64,000 bases of DNA from JAPOXR01 sp965219635 (GCA_965219635.1 OZ244783.1:2294001-2358000), one strand, 5' to 3'. Shown: positions 27,231-35,939, counted from the stretch's first letter. Numbers and translations are program-made. Notes: generated from the sequence alone by a model not told the origin.

Positions 27231-28571
27231 TCATTGAGCCAGTGGTTTGTCACCGCTGTAGTAGCCGGCTTCTTCCAGCACGGCTTCCATGCGCTCTCCG
27301 ATTTCCTGAGCGCCCTCTTCGGTGGTAACTTCACCAAGCATGATCTTGGTGCCCCATTCCTGGACGATCTCGGTGATCTCGGGCCACTCGGCAAAACGCG
27401 GCCGGAACTCCGGAACACCGTCCTGCCAGCTTTCAACCAGCGCCGGCACGAAGTCGAATTCATCGGCGATACCGGGGATTTCGTAGACTGACTGCCTGGC
27501 AGGGACACCGCCATTACGCAGATAGGCTTCTGCGTTTGCCTTCGAAGTCACCCACTGAATGAACAGCCAAGCAGCAGCTTGTTCGGCTTCTGTAGCCTGA
27601 CTGGCGACCGCCAGAGAGAATCCGCCAAGTGCGGGTTTCCGTCCCGCTGGCCCCATCGGTTCAGGCGCGATCGCAAGGCAATCCGCGACTTGCGAGGTAT
27701 TCGGATCCTTGAGTGTCGCATAGAATGCCGACCATTCGGTTATGAACGCGACATCGCCCTGCGCCAGCGCATTGACTGTTTCCGCATGGTCGTAACTGAC
27801 GATTCCGTCCGGCATGTAAGGCAGAAGAGCTTGCCTGAACTTGAGGCCTGCCTGGCTCTCCTCGCTCAGGAGATTGGAGCGGAAGTCGGCATCAAGGAAT
27901 GAACCGCCGAATGGCCAAAGCACCCGGGCGAAGCTATCGGCCGACTGCGTTTCATTGCGCTTGGACTGCAGGGCATAGGCGTGCTTGCCGTCCTTGGTCA
28001 ATGCAGGTCCGTACACATTCAAAACATCGTCCCAAGTAGCGGGAGGCCCATCGAACCCTGCCTCTTCAAGCATGCACTGGTTGTAGAACAACAGGCCGGA
28101 ATAGTTGTCGAATGGCAGGCCGTAGATCACACCGTCCCAGCCCCCAAAGGCATTGAGGACCAGCGGAAAGAAATCGTCCATATCGAGTTCTGGATCCGCC
28201 AGGTCGGGGTTGGAAGTGAATTTCTCGGCAGGCACGATCCATTCGTTCTCGGCGAAGTTGCCGATCCAGACGAGATCGATAAGGGCGATGTCAAGATCCC
28301 CGCCAGCGACGAAGTCGCGAACCTGTTCACCAAGCGCGTTCTCGTAGGGAAGCTTGGTGATATTGATCTTGATTCCTGTCCGCTCCTCGAATTCTGGAAG
28401 CATTGCCTCAGCGGCTTCGTAACCCGGCCTGAGCAGGAATACGACATCCACTTCCTCGCCCGCATAGGGCGCAGCGGCTTCCTCGAGAGACCAGGCGACT
28501 GCCATACCGGCGGCCCCCGCGGCCACCGCACCGGCAAAAGCACCAGTCAGGATTGATGATCTGAATGACAT
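27231..28571 (-). CDS. ABC transporter substrate-binding protein (family 1)
   Basis: A 446-residue periplasmic sugar-binding protein. The signal peptide is MSFRSSILTGAFAGAVAAGA followed by AGMAVA. The mature part has the family 1 pattern LPEFEERTGIKINITKLPYE near the N-terminus and AEQAAAWLFIQWVTSKANAE near the end. The frame is open to 28673, but the ATG at 28571 has a perfect GGAGG 8 nt upstream and places the signal peptide first. It is the first gene of the minus-strand ABC operon and divergent from the ATPase gene. Confidence 0.93.
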   Translation of the reverse strand: MSFRSSILTGAFAGAVAAGAAGMAVAWSLEEAAAPYAGEEVDVVFLLRPGYEAAEAMLPEFEERTGIKINITKLPYENALGEQVRDFVAGGDLDIALIDLVWIGNFAENEWIVPAEKFTSNPDLADPELDMDDFFPLVLNAFGGWDGVIYGLPFDNYSGLLFYNQCMLEEAGFDGPPATWDDVLNVYGPALTKDGKHAYALQSKRNETQSADSFARVLWPFGGSFLDADFRSNLLSEESQAGLKFRQALLPYMPDGIVSYDHAETVNALAQGDVAFITEWSAFYATLKDPNTSQVADCLAIAPEPMGPAGRKPALGGFSLAVASQATEAEQAAAWLFIQWVTSKANAEAYLRNGGVPARQSVYEIPGIADEFDFVPALVESWQDGVPEFRPRFAEWPEITEIVQEWGTKIMLGEVTTEEGAQEIGERMEAVLEEAGYYSGDKPLAQ

Positions 28572-28601
28572 TGATTTATCCTCCATATGATGGTTGCACC
28601 C

Positions 28602-28630
28602 ATCTTGACAACAATTGTATCGTGAGTCAA
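28602..28630 (-). promoter_or_regulatory. Candidate promoter of the minus-strand ABC operon
   Basis: On the minus strand TTGACT (28630-28625) and CAAGAT (28607-28602) are separated by 17 bp, about 30 nt ahead of the binding-protein start. A broken inverted repeat overlaps it (GTATC near 28617-28621 and GATAC at 28637-28641), so the site may also be an operator for the SorC regulator and serve the divergent ATPase gene. Confidence 0.4.
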
Positions 28631-28692
28631 ACAAATGATACGCGCAATTCCGGGGTTCGGCCAGTACGGACATCCGTTGGGGGGTTGAAACA

Positions 28693-29745
28693 GTGGCAAA
28701 CGTAACCCTGTCAGGAGTGAACGTTCACTACGGTTCGATGCAGGCGCTTCACGATGTTTCACTGGAGATCGCCGACGGCGATTTTGTGGTGTTTGTCGGC
28801 CCGTCAGGTTGCGGCAAGTCGACACTGCTTCGCGCCATCGCAGGCCTCGAATCGGTTTCATCCGGCCTCGTTTCGATTGGTGGCGAGGAAATGACCGACG
28901 CCGCTCCTTCCGACCGCAACGTCGCAATGGTGTTTCAGTCCTATGCCCTCTATCCGCACATGACCGTGCGGGAAAACATGGAGTTTGGACTCAAGGTCAA
29001 CGGAGTCCCGGAGCCGGACCGAGAAGTCCGGATTCAGGAAGCGGGCCGCATCCTGCAACTATTGCCGTTTCTGGACCGGAAACCCGCCCAGCTTTCCGGT
29101 GGCCAGCGCCAGCGGGTGGCGATCGGGCGGGCGATCGTGCGGCAACCGAAAGTCTTCCTGTTCGACGAACCACTGTCAAACCTTGACGCAAAACTCAGGA
29201 TTCAGATGCGGGTCGAACTTGAAGGGCTGCATCAGGATCTCGGCGCAACCATGATCTACGTCACCCATGACCAGGTCGAAGCAATGACAATGGCAGACCG
29301 GATTGTGGTGCTGAATGGCGGGCGGGTTGAACAGACCGGACCGCCTCTGGACCTCTATCATCGCCCAGCGACCGAGTTCGTCGCCGGCTTCATCGGGGCT
29401 CCCAGCATGAACTTTCTTGACATTGTTCCAGACGGCAACGGCGTCACCTATGGGAACACGACAATCAAGGCCTCCCAGTCAACCACCTCCGCAGTTCGCC
29501 TCGGGATCCGCCCGGAACACATCGCTGTGACTTCCGCAGGCGAAGGCAAGATCGACGCCACAGTCAGGGTTGCTGAGTTGTTGGGCGGCGAAAGCTATAT
29601 TCATGCCCGGACGGCACCGGGGGACGAGGTCATCGCCCGCATAGAGGGCGAAACCACTTTGGAGCCAGGCGAAAGCGTGGGGTTGCAGCTACCGGCCGAG
29701 CGCATTCATCTCTTCGACCAGGATGGCAGGCGCATTGCCGGCTGA
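28693..29745 (+). CDS. ABC transporter ATP-binding protein (MalK/UgpC type)
   Basis: A 350-residue ATPase starting at GTG. Walker A GPSGCGKS is at 36-43, LSGGQ at 134-138, Walker B VFLFDEP at 154-160 and H-loop VTHDQVEAMT follows. The C-terminal TOBE domain has VRLGIRPEHIAV. It is divergent from the binding-protein/permease operon and leads the plus-strand enzymes, so the importer is encoded from a shared divergent promoter region. Confidence 0.95.
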   Translation: MANVTLSGVNVHYGSMQALHDVSLEIADGDFVVFVGPSGCGKSTLLRAIAGLESVSSGLVSIGGEEMTDAAPSDRNVAMVFQSYALYPHMTVRENMEFGLKVNGVPEPDREVRIQEAGRILQLLPFLDRKPAQLSGGQRQRVAIGRAIVRQPKVFLFDEPLSNLDAKLRIQMRVELEGLHQDLGATMIYVTHDQVEAMTMADRIVVLNGGRVEQTGPPLDLYHRPATEFVAGFIGAPSMNFLDIVPDGNGVTYGNTTIKASQSTTSAVRLGIRPEHIAVTSAGEGKIDATVRVAELLGGESYIHARTAPGDEVIARIEGETTLEPGESVGLQLPAERIHLFDQDGRRIAG

Positions 29746-31054
29746 GGAGACTAGAGACCGGCTGCCTCCTGCCCAGGCCAGCTGCCGCTCGATTGACAAT
29801 CTTTGCATGCGGTCCGGCGCAATGGCCGAAACCGGACGGATGTGGCTTAAATTCATTGGCAGCAAGCCGGCACTTGTCCTTGCCGACGAGAACACGATGG
29901 GAGCAGCAGGTCACGAAGCTGCCAGTTCGCTTGAGGCATCAAACATAGATTATCGGGTGGAGCTTCTCTCCAACCCACAGCCTGAAAGTGAAATCGGCGA
30001 CGCGATCGCATCCAATACCCATGCAAGCGAGCACATACTTGCGATAGGCTCAGGAGTCGTGAACGACCTCGCGAAGTATGCGGCCCACCAGCTCCGGAGG
30101 CCATATGTATGCGTGGCGACAGCCGCATCGATGGACGGATACACATCGCCGGGCGCGCCACTCTCTGCCCACGGTTTCAAGATTACTATTCCCTGCACGC
30201 CCCCGGCCGCAGTGATCGGAGACCTGAATGTCATCAGCAAAGCTCCCCCTCATCTCACTAGCAGCGGATATGGCGATCTCGCCGGAAAGTGCCCTGCTGG
30301 AGCAGACTGGATACTTGCTGACGGGCTGGGCATAGAGAGCATTGAGCATCACGCGTTTGATCTCGTGCAAGGCGGACTGGCCAAAACTCTTGGCGACTTC
30401 AGTGCCGTTGGCGCCGGGGAAAGGCAGGCAACGGCGAACCTGTTCAAGGCACTGCTCCAATGCGGTTACGCAATGGACGATTATGGCTCCTCCCGCCCAG
30501 CCTCAGGCGCCGATCACCAGATTGCCCACCTGTGGGAAATGGAAAAACTGACGCACCAAGGCAACAAGGTTGGGCACGGATTCTGTGTCGCCATCGGCTG
30601 CATGGCCGTGCTTCGTCTCTATGAGTGGCTCTTGGAGCGCAATCCTGCAGCACAAGATACCGAGTCAGTGATTTCCCGGGCACCCGGCATGGAGGAGAAG
30701 GCCAGCGAAATCCGGACGGCATTCAAGGACAGGGAGATTGCCGAGCGCGCGGAGGAAGAAACACGCTCAAAGCACCTCGGCGTTGAAATGCACAGGGAAC
30801 GATTGGCTACCATCGCCAGAAACTGGCCTGGAATCAAAGCCCGGCTGTCCCGCCATCTCATTCACAGCAGCCGCATGCGTACAATGCTTTCTGGCGCCGG
30901 CGCGCCTGTTGAACCTCAACAAATCGGACTTGATGCACCGCGCATGCGGGCTGCGGTCCGGGCTGCAATCTTCCTGCGCCGACGCTACACCGTGCTAGAC
31001 CTGCTGAATGAGACCGGGTTGCTTGAGCAGGCCATTGACGAGGTATTTCCATGA
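29723..31054 (+). CDS. Glycerol-1-phosphate dehydrogenase-like protein (AraM/EgsA family)
   Basis: A 443-residue iron/zinc-type alcohol dehydrogenase fold. The dinucleotide region is ILAIGSGVVNDLAKYAA, then TAASMDGYTSPGAPLS, and metal-ligand regions are GYGDLAGKC (Asp) and KVGHGFCVAIGCMAV (His). Relatives are AraM and sn-glycerol-1-phosphate dehydrogenases, which interconvert dihydroxyacetone phosphate and glycerol-1-phosphate. The frame starts inside the ATPase gene (22-bp overlap); the true start could be a later Met such as the one at 29807 or 29822. The position between a sugar importer and an SIS isomerase suggests it oxidises a phosphorylated polyol. Confidence 0.85.
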   Translation: MAGALPAEETRDRLPPAQASCRSIDNLCMRSGAMAETGRMWLKFIGSKPALVLADENTMGAAGHEAASSLEASNIDYRVELLSNPQPESEIGDAIASNTHASEHILAIGSGVVNDLAKYAAHQLRRPYVCVATAASMDGYTSPGAPLSAHGFKITIPCTPPAAVIGDLNVISKAPPHLTSSGYGDLAGKCPAGADWILADGLGIESIEHHAFDLVQGGLAKTLGDFSAVGAGERQATANLFKALLQCGYAMDDYGSSRPASGADHQIAHLWEMEKLTHQGNKVGHGFCVAIGCMAVLRLYEWLLERNPAAQDTESVISRAPGMEEKASEIRTAFKDREIAERAEEETRSKHLGVEMHRERLATIARNWPGIKARLSRHLIHSSRMRTMLSGAGAPVEPQQIGLDAPRMRAAVRAAIFLRRRYTVLDLLNETGLLEQAIDEVFP

Positions 31055-31614
31055 CAGTGTATTCCGAACTTGCCCGAAATGCCGCTGAAGAACTCAGGGT
31101 TGCAGCTGCGGGTGTCGACCCAGGACAATTGAACGATCTCATCGAAGAGATCGCCGCTGCGGAAAAGGTCGTGGTCGCCGGAGTTGGCCGGGAAGGGCTG
31201 ATGATGCGTGCGCTCGCCATGCGTCTCTTCCACATGGGCCTGGATGCACATGTCGTTGGCGACATGACGGCACCCCGGGTAGGAAAGGGTGATCTGCTGC
31301 TGGTAAGCGCCGGTCCGGGGGATTTCGGCACCATCCGCGCATTGGTGGATGTGGCGCGTTCCGCCGGAGCCCGCTGCGGTTGCATCACTGCCCAACCGGA
31401 CGGTGCGGTGCCCCAAAATTGCGACCGCGTGCTGGTCATTCCAGCGCAGACGATGGCCAATGACTCCGCCGACGCTGCAAGTTCTACGCTCCCCATGGGA
31501 TCACTGTTCGAAGGGGCGCAATTCCTAGTCTTCGAGTGCCTTATCCTGTTGCTGCGCGACCGCATCGGTATGACCCCCGACGCAATGCGGGCCAACCATA
31601 CAAACCTGGAGTAG
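31051..31614 (+). CDS. SIS-domain isomerase (6-phospho-3-hexuloisomerase-like)
   Basis: A 187-residue single SIS domain. It contains VVVAGVGREGLMMRALAMRL, GDMTAPRVGKGDLLLVSAGP and a C-terminal LPMGSLFEGAQFLVFECLIL, the pattern of 6-phospho-3-hexuloisomerase (PHI/HxlB), which interconverts hexulose-6-phosphate and fructose-6-phosphate. The sugar-phosphate-binding Ser/Thr region reads SAGPGDFGTI instead of the more common SGSGET. It overlaps the previous gene by ATGA. No hexulose-phosphate synthase is in the window, so formaldehyde fixation is not indicated, and a substrate from the imported sugar is more likely. Confidence 0.85.
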   Translation: MTVYSELARNAAEELRVAAAGVDPGQLNDLIEEIAAAEKVVVAGVGREGLMMRALAMRLFHMGLDAHVVGDMTAPRVGKGDLLLVSAGPGDFGTIRALVDVARSAGARCGCITAQPDGAVPQNCDRVLVIPAQTMANDSADAASSTLPMGSLFEGAQFLVFECLILLLRDRIGMTPDAMRANHTNLE

Positions 31615-31617
31615 GGC

Positions 31618-32388
31618 ATGCCAGGCTGGAAAGACCGGTTTTCGATTGCCGGGCGCACGGCGTTTGTGACGGGGGCATCAAAGGGTATTGGCGCCGAGAT
31701 CTGCTCAGTCTTCGCCGAGGCCGGCGCCGATATCGTCGCTGTCGCCCGGGACGAAGAAGGCCTGAACCAGACACGAAGTGCCGTAGAGGCCCAAGGCCGG
31801 AAGTGTCATATGGTTCTGGCCGACCTTGCAAGTCCTGACGGCCCTGAACTCGCTGCTTCCCAGGCACTCGAATTGCAACCGGTCATCGATATCCTCGTCA
31901 ATTCGGCAGGCATAGCCCGGATTGCGCCTGCGCTGGAACTTGCCAGCGAGGCGTGGGACGCAACGATGGCGGTCAACTTGCGGGCCCCTTTCCTGCTTTC
32001 CCGCGCGCTTGCGCCTGGAATGATCGAAAGACGCTGGGGAAAGATCATCAACATTTCATCCCAAACGGGCGTCATCGCGCTTGAAGGCCATGCTGCCTAT
32101 GCGAGCTCCAAGGGAGCACTCAACGCCCTGACAAAGTCGCTGTGTGCCGAATGGGCACAATTCAACATCCAGGTGAACGCTATCTGCCCGACCGTTATCA
32201 TGACTCCCATGGGCAAGCAGGTCTGGTCGGACAAAAAAAAGGCAGCGCCGCTTCTCAATGCAACGCCGCTTGGACGCTTCGGTGAACCGGTCGAGGTAGC
32301 CGACGCAGCACTGTATCTGGCTTCACCAGCTTCGGAACTTGTTAACGGTGCAACACTCATGCTTGAGGGTGGTTTTACCAGCGTGTGA
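31618..32388 (+). CDS. Short-chain dehydrogenase/reductase (SDR)
   Basis: A 256-residue classical SDR with cofactor motif TGASKGIG (residues 19-26), NSAG, catalytic Ser in IINISSQTGVIA, YxxxK as YASSKGALNALTKSL, and the tail SPASELVNGATLMLEGGF. It starts 3 bp after the SIS gene and ends the operon. The gluconate/polyol-dehydrogenase-like segment at the N-terminus (FSIAGRTAFVTGASKG) suggests oxidation of a sugar alcohol or acid. Confidence 0.92.
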   Translation: MPGWKDRFSIAGRTAFVTGASKGIGAEICSVFAEAGADIVAVARDEEGLNQTRSAVEAQGRKCHMVLADLASPDGPELAASQALELQPVIDILVNSAGIARIAPALELASEAWDATMAVNLRAPFLLSRALAPGMIERRWGKIINISSQTGVIALEGHAAYASSKGALNALTKSLCAEWAQFNIQVNAICPTVIMTPMGKQVWSDKKKAAPLLNATPLGRFGEPVEVADAALYLASPASELVNGATLMLEGGFTSV

Positions 32389-32795
32389 TGGTCGCGGGTA
32401 TTGGAACCGCTGGTATCCTGCAGTGCTCCGCAATTCACAGCGCCACAGCATCGACGCACGAGAAAGCTTGTGGTTGCGCAAACACTGGCGACCGCTGCCT
32501 TCAAACCCGGGGCGAGCATTTCCATTCCATTTGTAGTAGAACGGCCATAACGCAGAAGAAGGCCTCTCCAGATGCGAAGCAGTCTCGACAGGAAAACGTG
32601 GGCACAGATCAAAGCAAGATTCCCGATCAAGACTGTCGAGTTGCACACACGCAAGTGAGCAACCCGACATATGCCATAAGTTGGTCTCGATCTTGGCCAT
32701 CCGCGACCCTTCGTAAAGCTGCAACTTGGGTCGGGAAAGAAATTCATCGGGAAGCGCTTTCGCCACTCAGAAAATGGCAAGTGAGGAACGGATAG
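32389..32795. other. Gene-free gap before the MqsA-like gene
   Basis: About 400 bp with open frames on both strands but none with protein-like content. In particular no MqsR-like or RelE-like toxin is found upstream of the MqsA-like gene. A promoter for that gene is expected here but no clear -35/-10 pair was found. Confidence 0.4.
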
Positions 32796-33248
32796 ATGGC
32801 CAAGAAGGGATCCTTCGGTCACAGAAACACCGAATTGCAGGGCAAGGAAACGAGGCCTGCTTGCCCACTTTGTGGTGGCGAACACATTGAAACGGAACGC
32901 ACGATGCACTCGTTCGAATACGGGGTTGGGGCCTCCTCAGTCGAATTGCATGTCGAAGTTCCAGTTCATGATTGCCGTTCCTGCGACATCCAGTATCTTG
33001 ATCAGGAAGGAGAACGTCTGCGACACGCTGCGGTCTGTGAGCATCTTGGCGTACTACCGCCGCATAAGGTTCGGCTAATCAGAGAAAGCCGCAGAATGAC
33101 AAGAAATCAATTCGCCCAAGTAACTGGAATCGATGAAGCAGACTTGAACCGGTGGGAGAACGGGCTTTCCGTTCAGTTACACGCTGACGACCAGCGTCTT
33201 CGATCTTATGCAAACCCTGAACTGTCACCCTTTTGCGCAAATGGATGA
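32796..33248 (+). CDS. MqsA-like protein (zinc finger plus HTH)
   Basis: A 150-residue protein. The N-terminal zinc site is Cys23, Cys26, Cys60 and Cys63 (CPLCGGEHIETERTM, then HDCRSCDIQYL). It is followed by a basic linker and an HTH at about residues 92-135 (KVRLIRESRRMTRNQFAQVT with GIDEADLNRWENG). This is the architecture of MqsA/YgiT-type antitoxins. No toxin gene precedes it, and the neighbour 97 bp downstream is a small membrane protein. It may be an orphan antitoxin, a stress regulator, or half of an unrecognised pair. Confidence 0.8.
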   Translation: MAKKGSFGHRNTELQGKETRPACPLCGGEHIETERTMHSFEYGVGASSVELHVEVPVHDCRSCDIQYLDQEGERLRHAAVCEHLGVLPPHKVRLIRESRRMTRNQFAQVTGIDEADLNRWENGLSVQLHADDQRLRSYANPELSPFCANG

Positions 33249-33344
33249 ATTCGGGACCTTCACTTGCATTGACGTACAACTGGCTACTACAATTGCCGAC
33301 GAGTATACGCATTCATCCCCAGTTTTCGTTCGGAGACCTACGCC

Positions 33345-33791
33345 TTGAATAGCCGAACACAAGATCAACTGTTGGAGATCTACAAACTCCACGCAGAACT
33401 GGCGGACAGAGTTAGCCATAGGCGTGATGGATCCAACCGGATCTATCTCAGCTTGCTTGTCGGACTGACGTTGTTTCTTGGCATTTTCGTCAGATTTGGC
33501 GTCGAAGATCTTGCAGCAGCGATCGGATTTCGAATTGTGGCGATTGTTGGAGCAGCACTTGCCATATCCTGGTTTATTGTTATCCGTTCCTACCGCCAAC
33601 TCAATACGGGCAAATTTGCTGCTCTACACGAACTCGAAAAGCAACTAGCATTTCCGTTCTTCAAGCGGGAATGGGAACTTCTGGGAGAGGGAAAACAACT
33701 GAATCGCTATTGGCGGCTAACAGTTGTGGAGACCGGGCTTCCGATCCTGTTTCTTGTTCTGTCGGTAGTGTTCTTCGCCATTTCCCTGTGA
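33345..33791 (+). CDS. Small multipass membrane protein (RipA-like?)
   Basis: 148 residues. It begins QDQLLEIYKLHAELADRVSH, and three hydrophobic segments follow at about 32-50, 58-78 and 126-146, with a basic region (ELEKQLAFPFFKREWELLG) between the last two. The start is a TTG at 33345 with GGAG 9 nt upstream. The N-terminal pattern resembles RipA-family octameric membrane proteins, as far as I can recall the family. It follows the MqsA-like gene on the same strand. Function unknown. Confidence 0.65.
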   Translation: MNSRTQDQLLEIYKLHAELADRVSHRRDGSNRIYLSLLVGLTLFLGIFVRFGVEDLAAAIGFRIVAIVGAALAISWFIVIRSYRQLNTGKFAALHELEKQLAFPFFKREWELLGEGKQLNRYWRLTVVETGLPILFLVLSVVFFAISL

Positions 33792-33974
33792 ATATTCATC
33801 ATGGACGGTTCCCTTCGTCTGCGCCAGCGTCTTTAGGAACGTCTCTTTTGTGCTTGACCAGACTCGGAGTGAAATTGCAGCCCACAAACGGTTTCGGATG
33901 CAATCTGGCCATGATCACGAAGCAGGTTTCGTGCAGGTTCATACCCAAATGATTATATTCTACCGCCGAGAAAT

Positions 33975-34003
33975 TGGGGGAATAGCTAGATTCTATTCCC
34001 CCA
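33975..34003. repeat. Inverted repeat, 11-bp arms
   Basis: Arms TGGGGGAATAG (33975-33985) and CTATTCCCCCA (33993-34003) with a 7-nt loop, perfectly complementary. No T-run follows, so a simple rho-independent terminator is unlikely. Confidence 0.6.
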
Positions 34004-34110
34004 TCAACGTTCCCGAGTGTCCGCCACGGATTCAACTACGCAGTAGTCGATCGCCGGGTGCAGCAATCCAGCTTATTGCGCATAGCTGACGCGGCACTAT
34101 CACGGTCCCC

Positions 34111-34143
34111 TCTAACCGAACTAATCGGGTTACATCGGTTAGA
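34111..34143. repeat. Inverted repeat, 9-bp arms
   Basis: TCTAACCGA (34111-34119) and TCGGTTAGA (34135-34143) are perfectly complementary around a 15-nt loop. It lies about 460 bp upstream of aroA in a gene-free stretch. Confidence 0.5.
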
Positions 34144-34189
34144 GCTTTCCGACGGATAAGGCGTCCTTATGATACTGTACGGCGGGTGG

Positions 34190-34207
34190 ATTCCGCAATT
34201 GCGGAAT
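34190..34207. repeat. Perfect 18-bp palindrome
   Basis: ATTCCGCAATTGCGGAAT reads the same on both strands with no spacer. This symmetry suggests a dimeric regulator site or a mobile-element end; nothing nearby decides between them. Confidence 0.5.
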
Positions 34208-34604
34208 AGGATTGCTATGAAATCAGGATGGATGCGGCTGCATTGTTTCATCTTGGTGGAACGGCAGAGAGCTCGCTTGTTTTGGTTCTGTGGACTCCAG
34301 AGTCTGCCCATCGGTTCGTTTGCGGGCGGCCGCTGACTTACGAGCGATGTCTTTGGGTTCAACTATGCTCACCCTAGGCCGTGCTGGGCAGGCGGAATGC
34401 TGTGTGAACCCTCTGTTGCCATGGCCACCAGAATTGCAGCAAGGTGCTGGGATGGAACCAATGGCACAACACAGTGGCAAGAAATATCAGGAGGCATAAT
34501 TGCGGCCGTTCATTATGGTCGGAATGGTCGGATAGCAAATTGGTGCTTCCATACGAATGCTCTGACCGCTAGTCGTTCAGTGCAATGAACAATGGCTATC
34601 CGGA

Positions 34605-35939
34605 ATGAACGCAGATCACCACATCCCTTTGGTTGCGCGGGCAGTGAGAGAACTATCCGGCGAAATTTCTGTGCCAGGCGACAAGTCGATTTCACACCGG
34701 GCGGTGATTTTGGGGTCCCTGACAATCGGGACAACTACTGTATCAGGACTACTGGAAGGCGAAGATGTCCTGGCGACCATCAAGGCTGCCCGCCAGTTCG
34801 GAGCACATTTGGAACGCACTCCCGATGGCGTGTGGTCAGTTGACGGCTTTGGCACGGGAGGGTTCGCGGAGCCTGCGGATGTAATCGATTGCGGCAATTC
34901 CGGGACAGGCGTTCGTTTGCTGATGGGCGCAATGGCGACATCACCCATCACGGCGGTTTTTTCCGGTGACGAGTCCTTGCGAAGCCGGCCGATGAACCGG
35001 GTGCTACAACCCGTCGCCATGTTCGGTGCTCAATGCTTCTCAAGGAGGGGCGGGCTCCTACCGGCAACTGTTCTTGGGGCAAAGGAACCCGTGCCAGTGT
35101 CCATTGACCTGGCCGTGCCTTCGGCTCAGGTTAAATCGGCCATTCTGCTCGCCGGACTGAATGCGCCTGGCACTACGGTTCTTTCCGAAACGGCGTTGAC
35201 CCGGGACCATACGGAAAACATGCTGGCTGCGTTCGGTGCGACAATCAAGGTTGAGGAACATGGCGCTGGCAAGAGGATTGAGCTTGAAGGTCACGCGGAC
35301 TTTGAACCGCAGCACATAACTGTTCCGGGAGATCCATCCTCAGCTGCATTCCCCATAGTAGCCGCGCTGATAACAGAAGGATCCGCAATCACCGTGCGAG
35401 GCGTTTGCACCAACCCGACCAGGACCGGCTTGTACACCACTCTGCGGGAAATGGGCGCCAAACTGGAATTCGCAAACCAGCGGATTGAATGCGGTGAACC
35501 GATGGCCGATCTCAAGGTTGAGTTTTCAGACCTATCCGGTGTTGAAGTTCCTCCCGAGAGAGCTCCAACGATGATTGACGAGTTCCCGGTGTTGGCTGTC
35601 GCCGCCGCATTTGCAGAAGGCAGGACAGTAATGCGTGGGGTTCGGGAATTGCGGCTCAAGGAAACCGACCGGTTGCATGCAGTCGCCCGAAACCTTGAAG
35701 CTTGTGGAGTTGCAGTCGAAGAGGAAGAGGATAGTCTTGTGGTGATTGGCCGGGGAACTGCTGGGGTAGAGGGTGGAGCCACCTGCAAGTCATTCAAGGA
35801 TCACCGTATCGCCATGAGTTTCCTTTGCCTGGGCCTTGCTTCAAAGCACCCGGTGACCGTGGACGATACATCGGCAATTGCCACAAGTTTTCCGCAATTC
35901 GCTTCCCTGATGAACTCGATCGGGTCGGACATCAGCTGA
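34605..35939 (+). CDS. aroA: 3-phosphoshikimate 1-carboxyvinyltransferase (EPSP synthase, class II type)
   Basis: 444 residues. It joins shikimate-3-phosphate and phosphoenolpyruvate in the shikimate pathway. The class II motifs are all present: GDKSISHR (residues 25-32), SAQVKSA, TRDHTE and NPTRTG. The closest sequence I can recall is the Agrobacterium CP4 enzyme, over the whole length. At the position of CP4 Ala100 this protein has Gly100 (CGNSGTG), the residue found in glyphosate-sensitive enzymes. The usual following genes cmk and rpsA are not present downstream. Confidence 0.96.
   Translation: MNADHHIPLVARAVRELSGEISVPGDKSISHRAVILGSLTIGTTTVSGLLEGEDVLATIKAARQFGAHLERTPDGVWSVDGFGTGGFAEPADVIDCGNSGTGVRLLMGAMATSPITAVFSGDESLRSRPMNRVLQPVAMFGAQCFSRRGGLLPATVLGAKEPVPVSIDLAVPSAQVKSAILLAGLNAPGTTVLSETALTRDHTENMLAAFGATIKVEEHGAGKRIELEGHADFEPQHITVPGDPSSAAFPIVAALITEGSAITVRGVCTNPTRTGLYTTLREMGAKLEFANQRIECGEPMADLKVEFSDLSGVEVPPERAPTMIDEFPVLAVAAAFAEGRTVMRGVRELRLKETDRLHAVARNLEACGVAVEEEEDSLVVIGRGTAGVEGGATCKSFKDHRIAMSFLCLGLASKHPVTVDDTSAIATSFPQFASLMNSIGSDIS

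Larger units (their letters stand above)
33792..34604. other. 0.8-kb gene-free stretch with strong inverted repeats
   Basis: No convincing gene or tRNA. It contains three perfect inverted repeats listed separately (33975-34003, 34111-34143, 34190-34207). The right part must hold the aroA promoter. No start-proximal Shine-Dalgarno better than CCGGA was seen before the aroA ATG. Confidence 0.5.

Noticed and set aside
31051..31614. Formaldehyde fixation (ribulose monophosphate pathway)
   Set aside because: A PHI-like gene alone is not enough: no hexulose-6-phosphate synthase is present and the neighbours point to polyol use.
32385..32795. Open frame directly before the MqsA-like gene as a toxin candidate
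   Set aside because: The translation has no toxin-like fold pattern, is rich in residues expected from a chance frame, and overlaps the preceding SDR stop.
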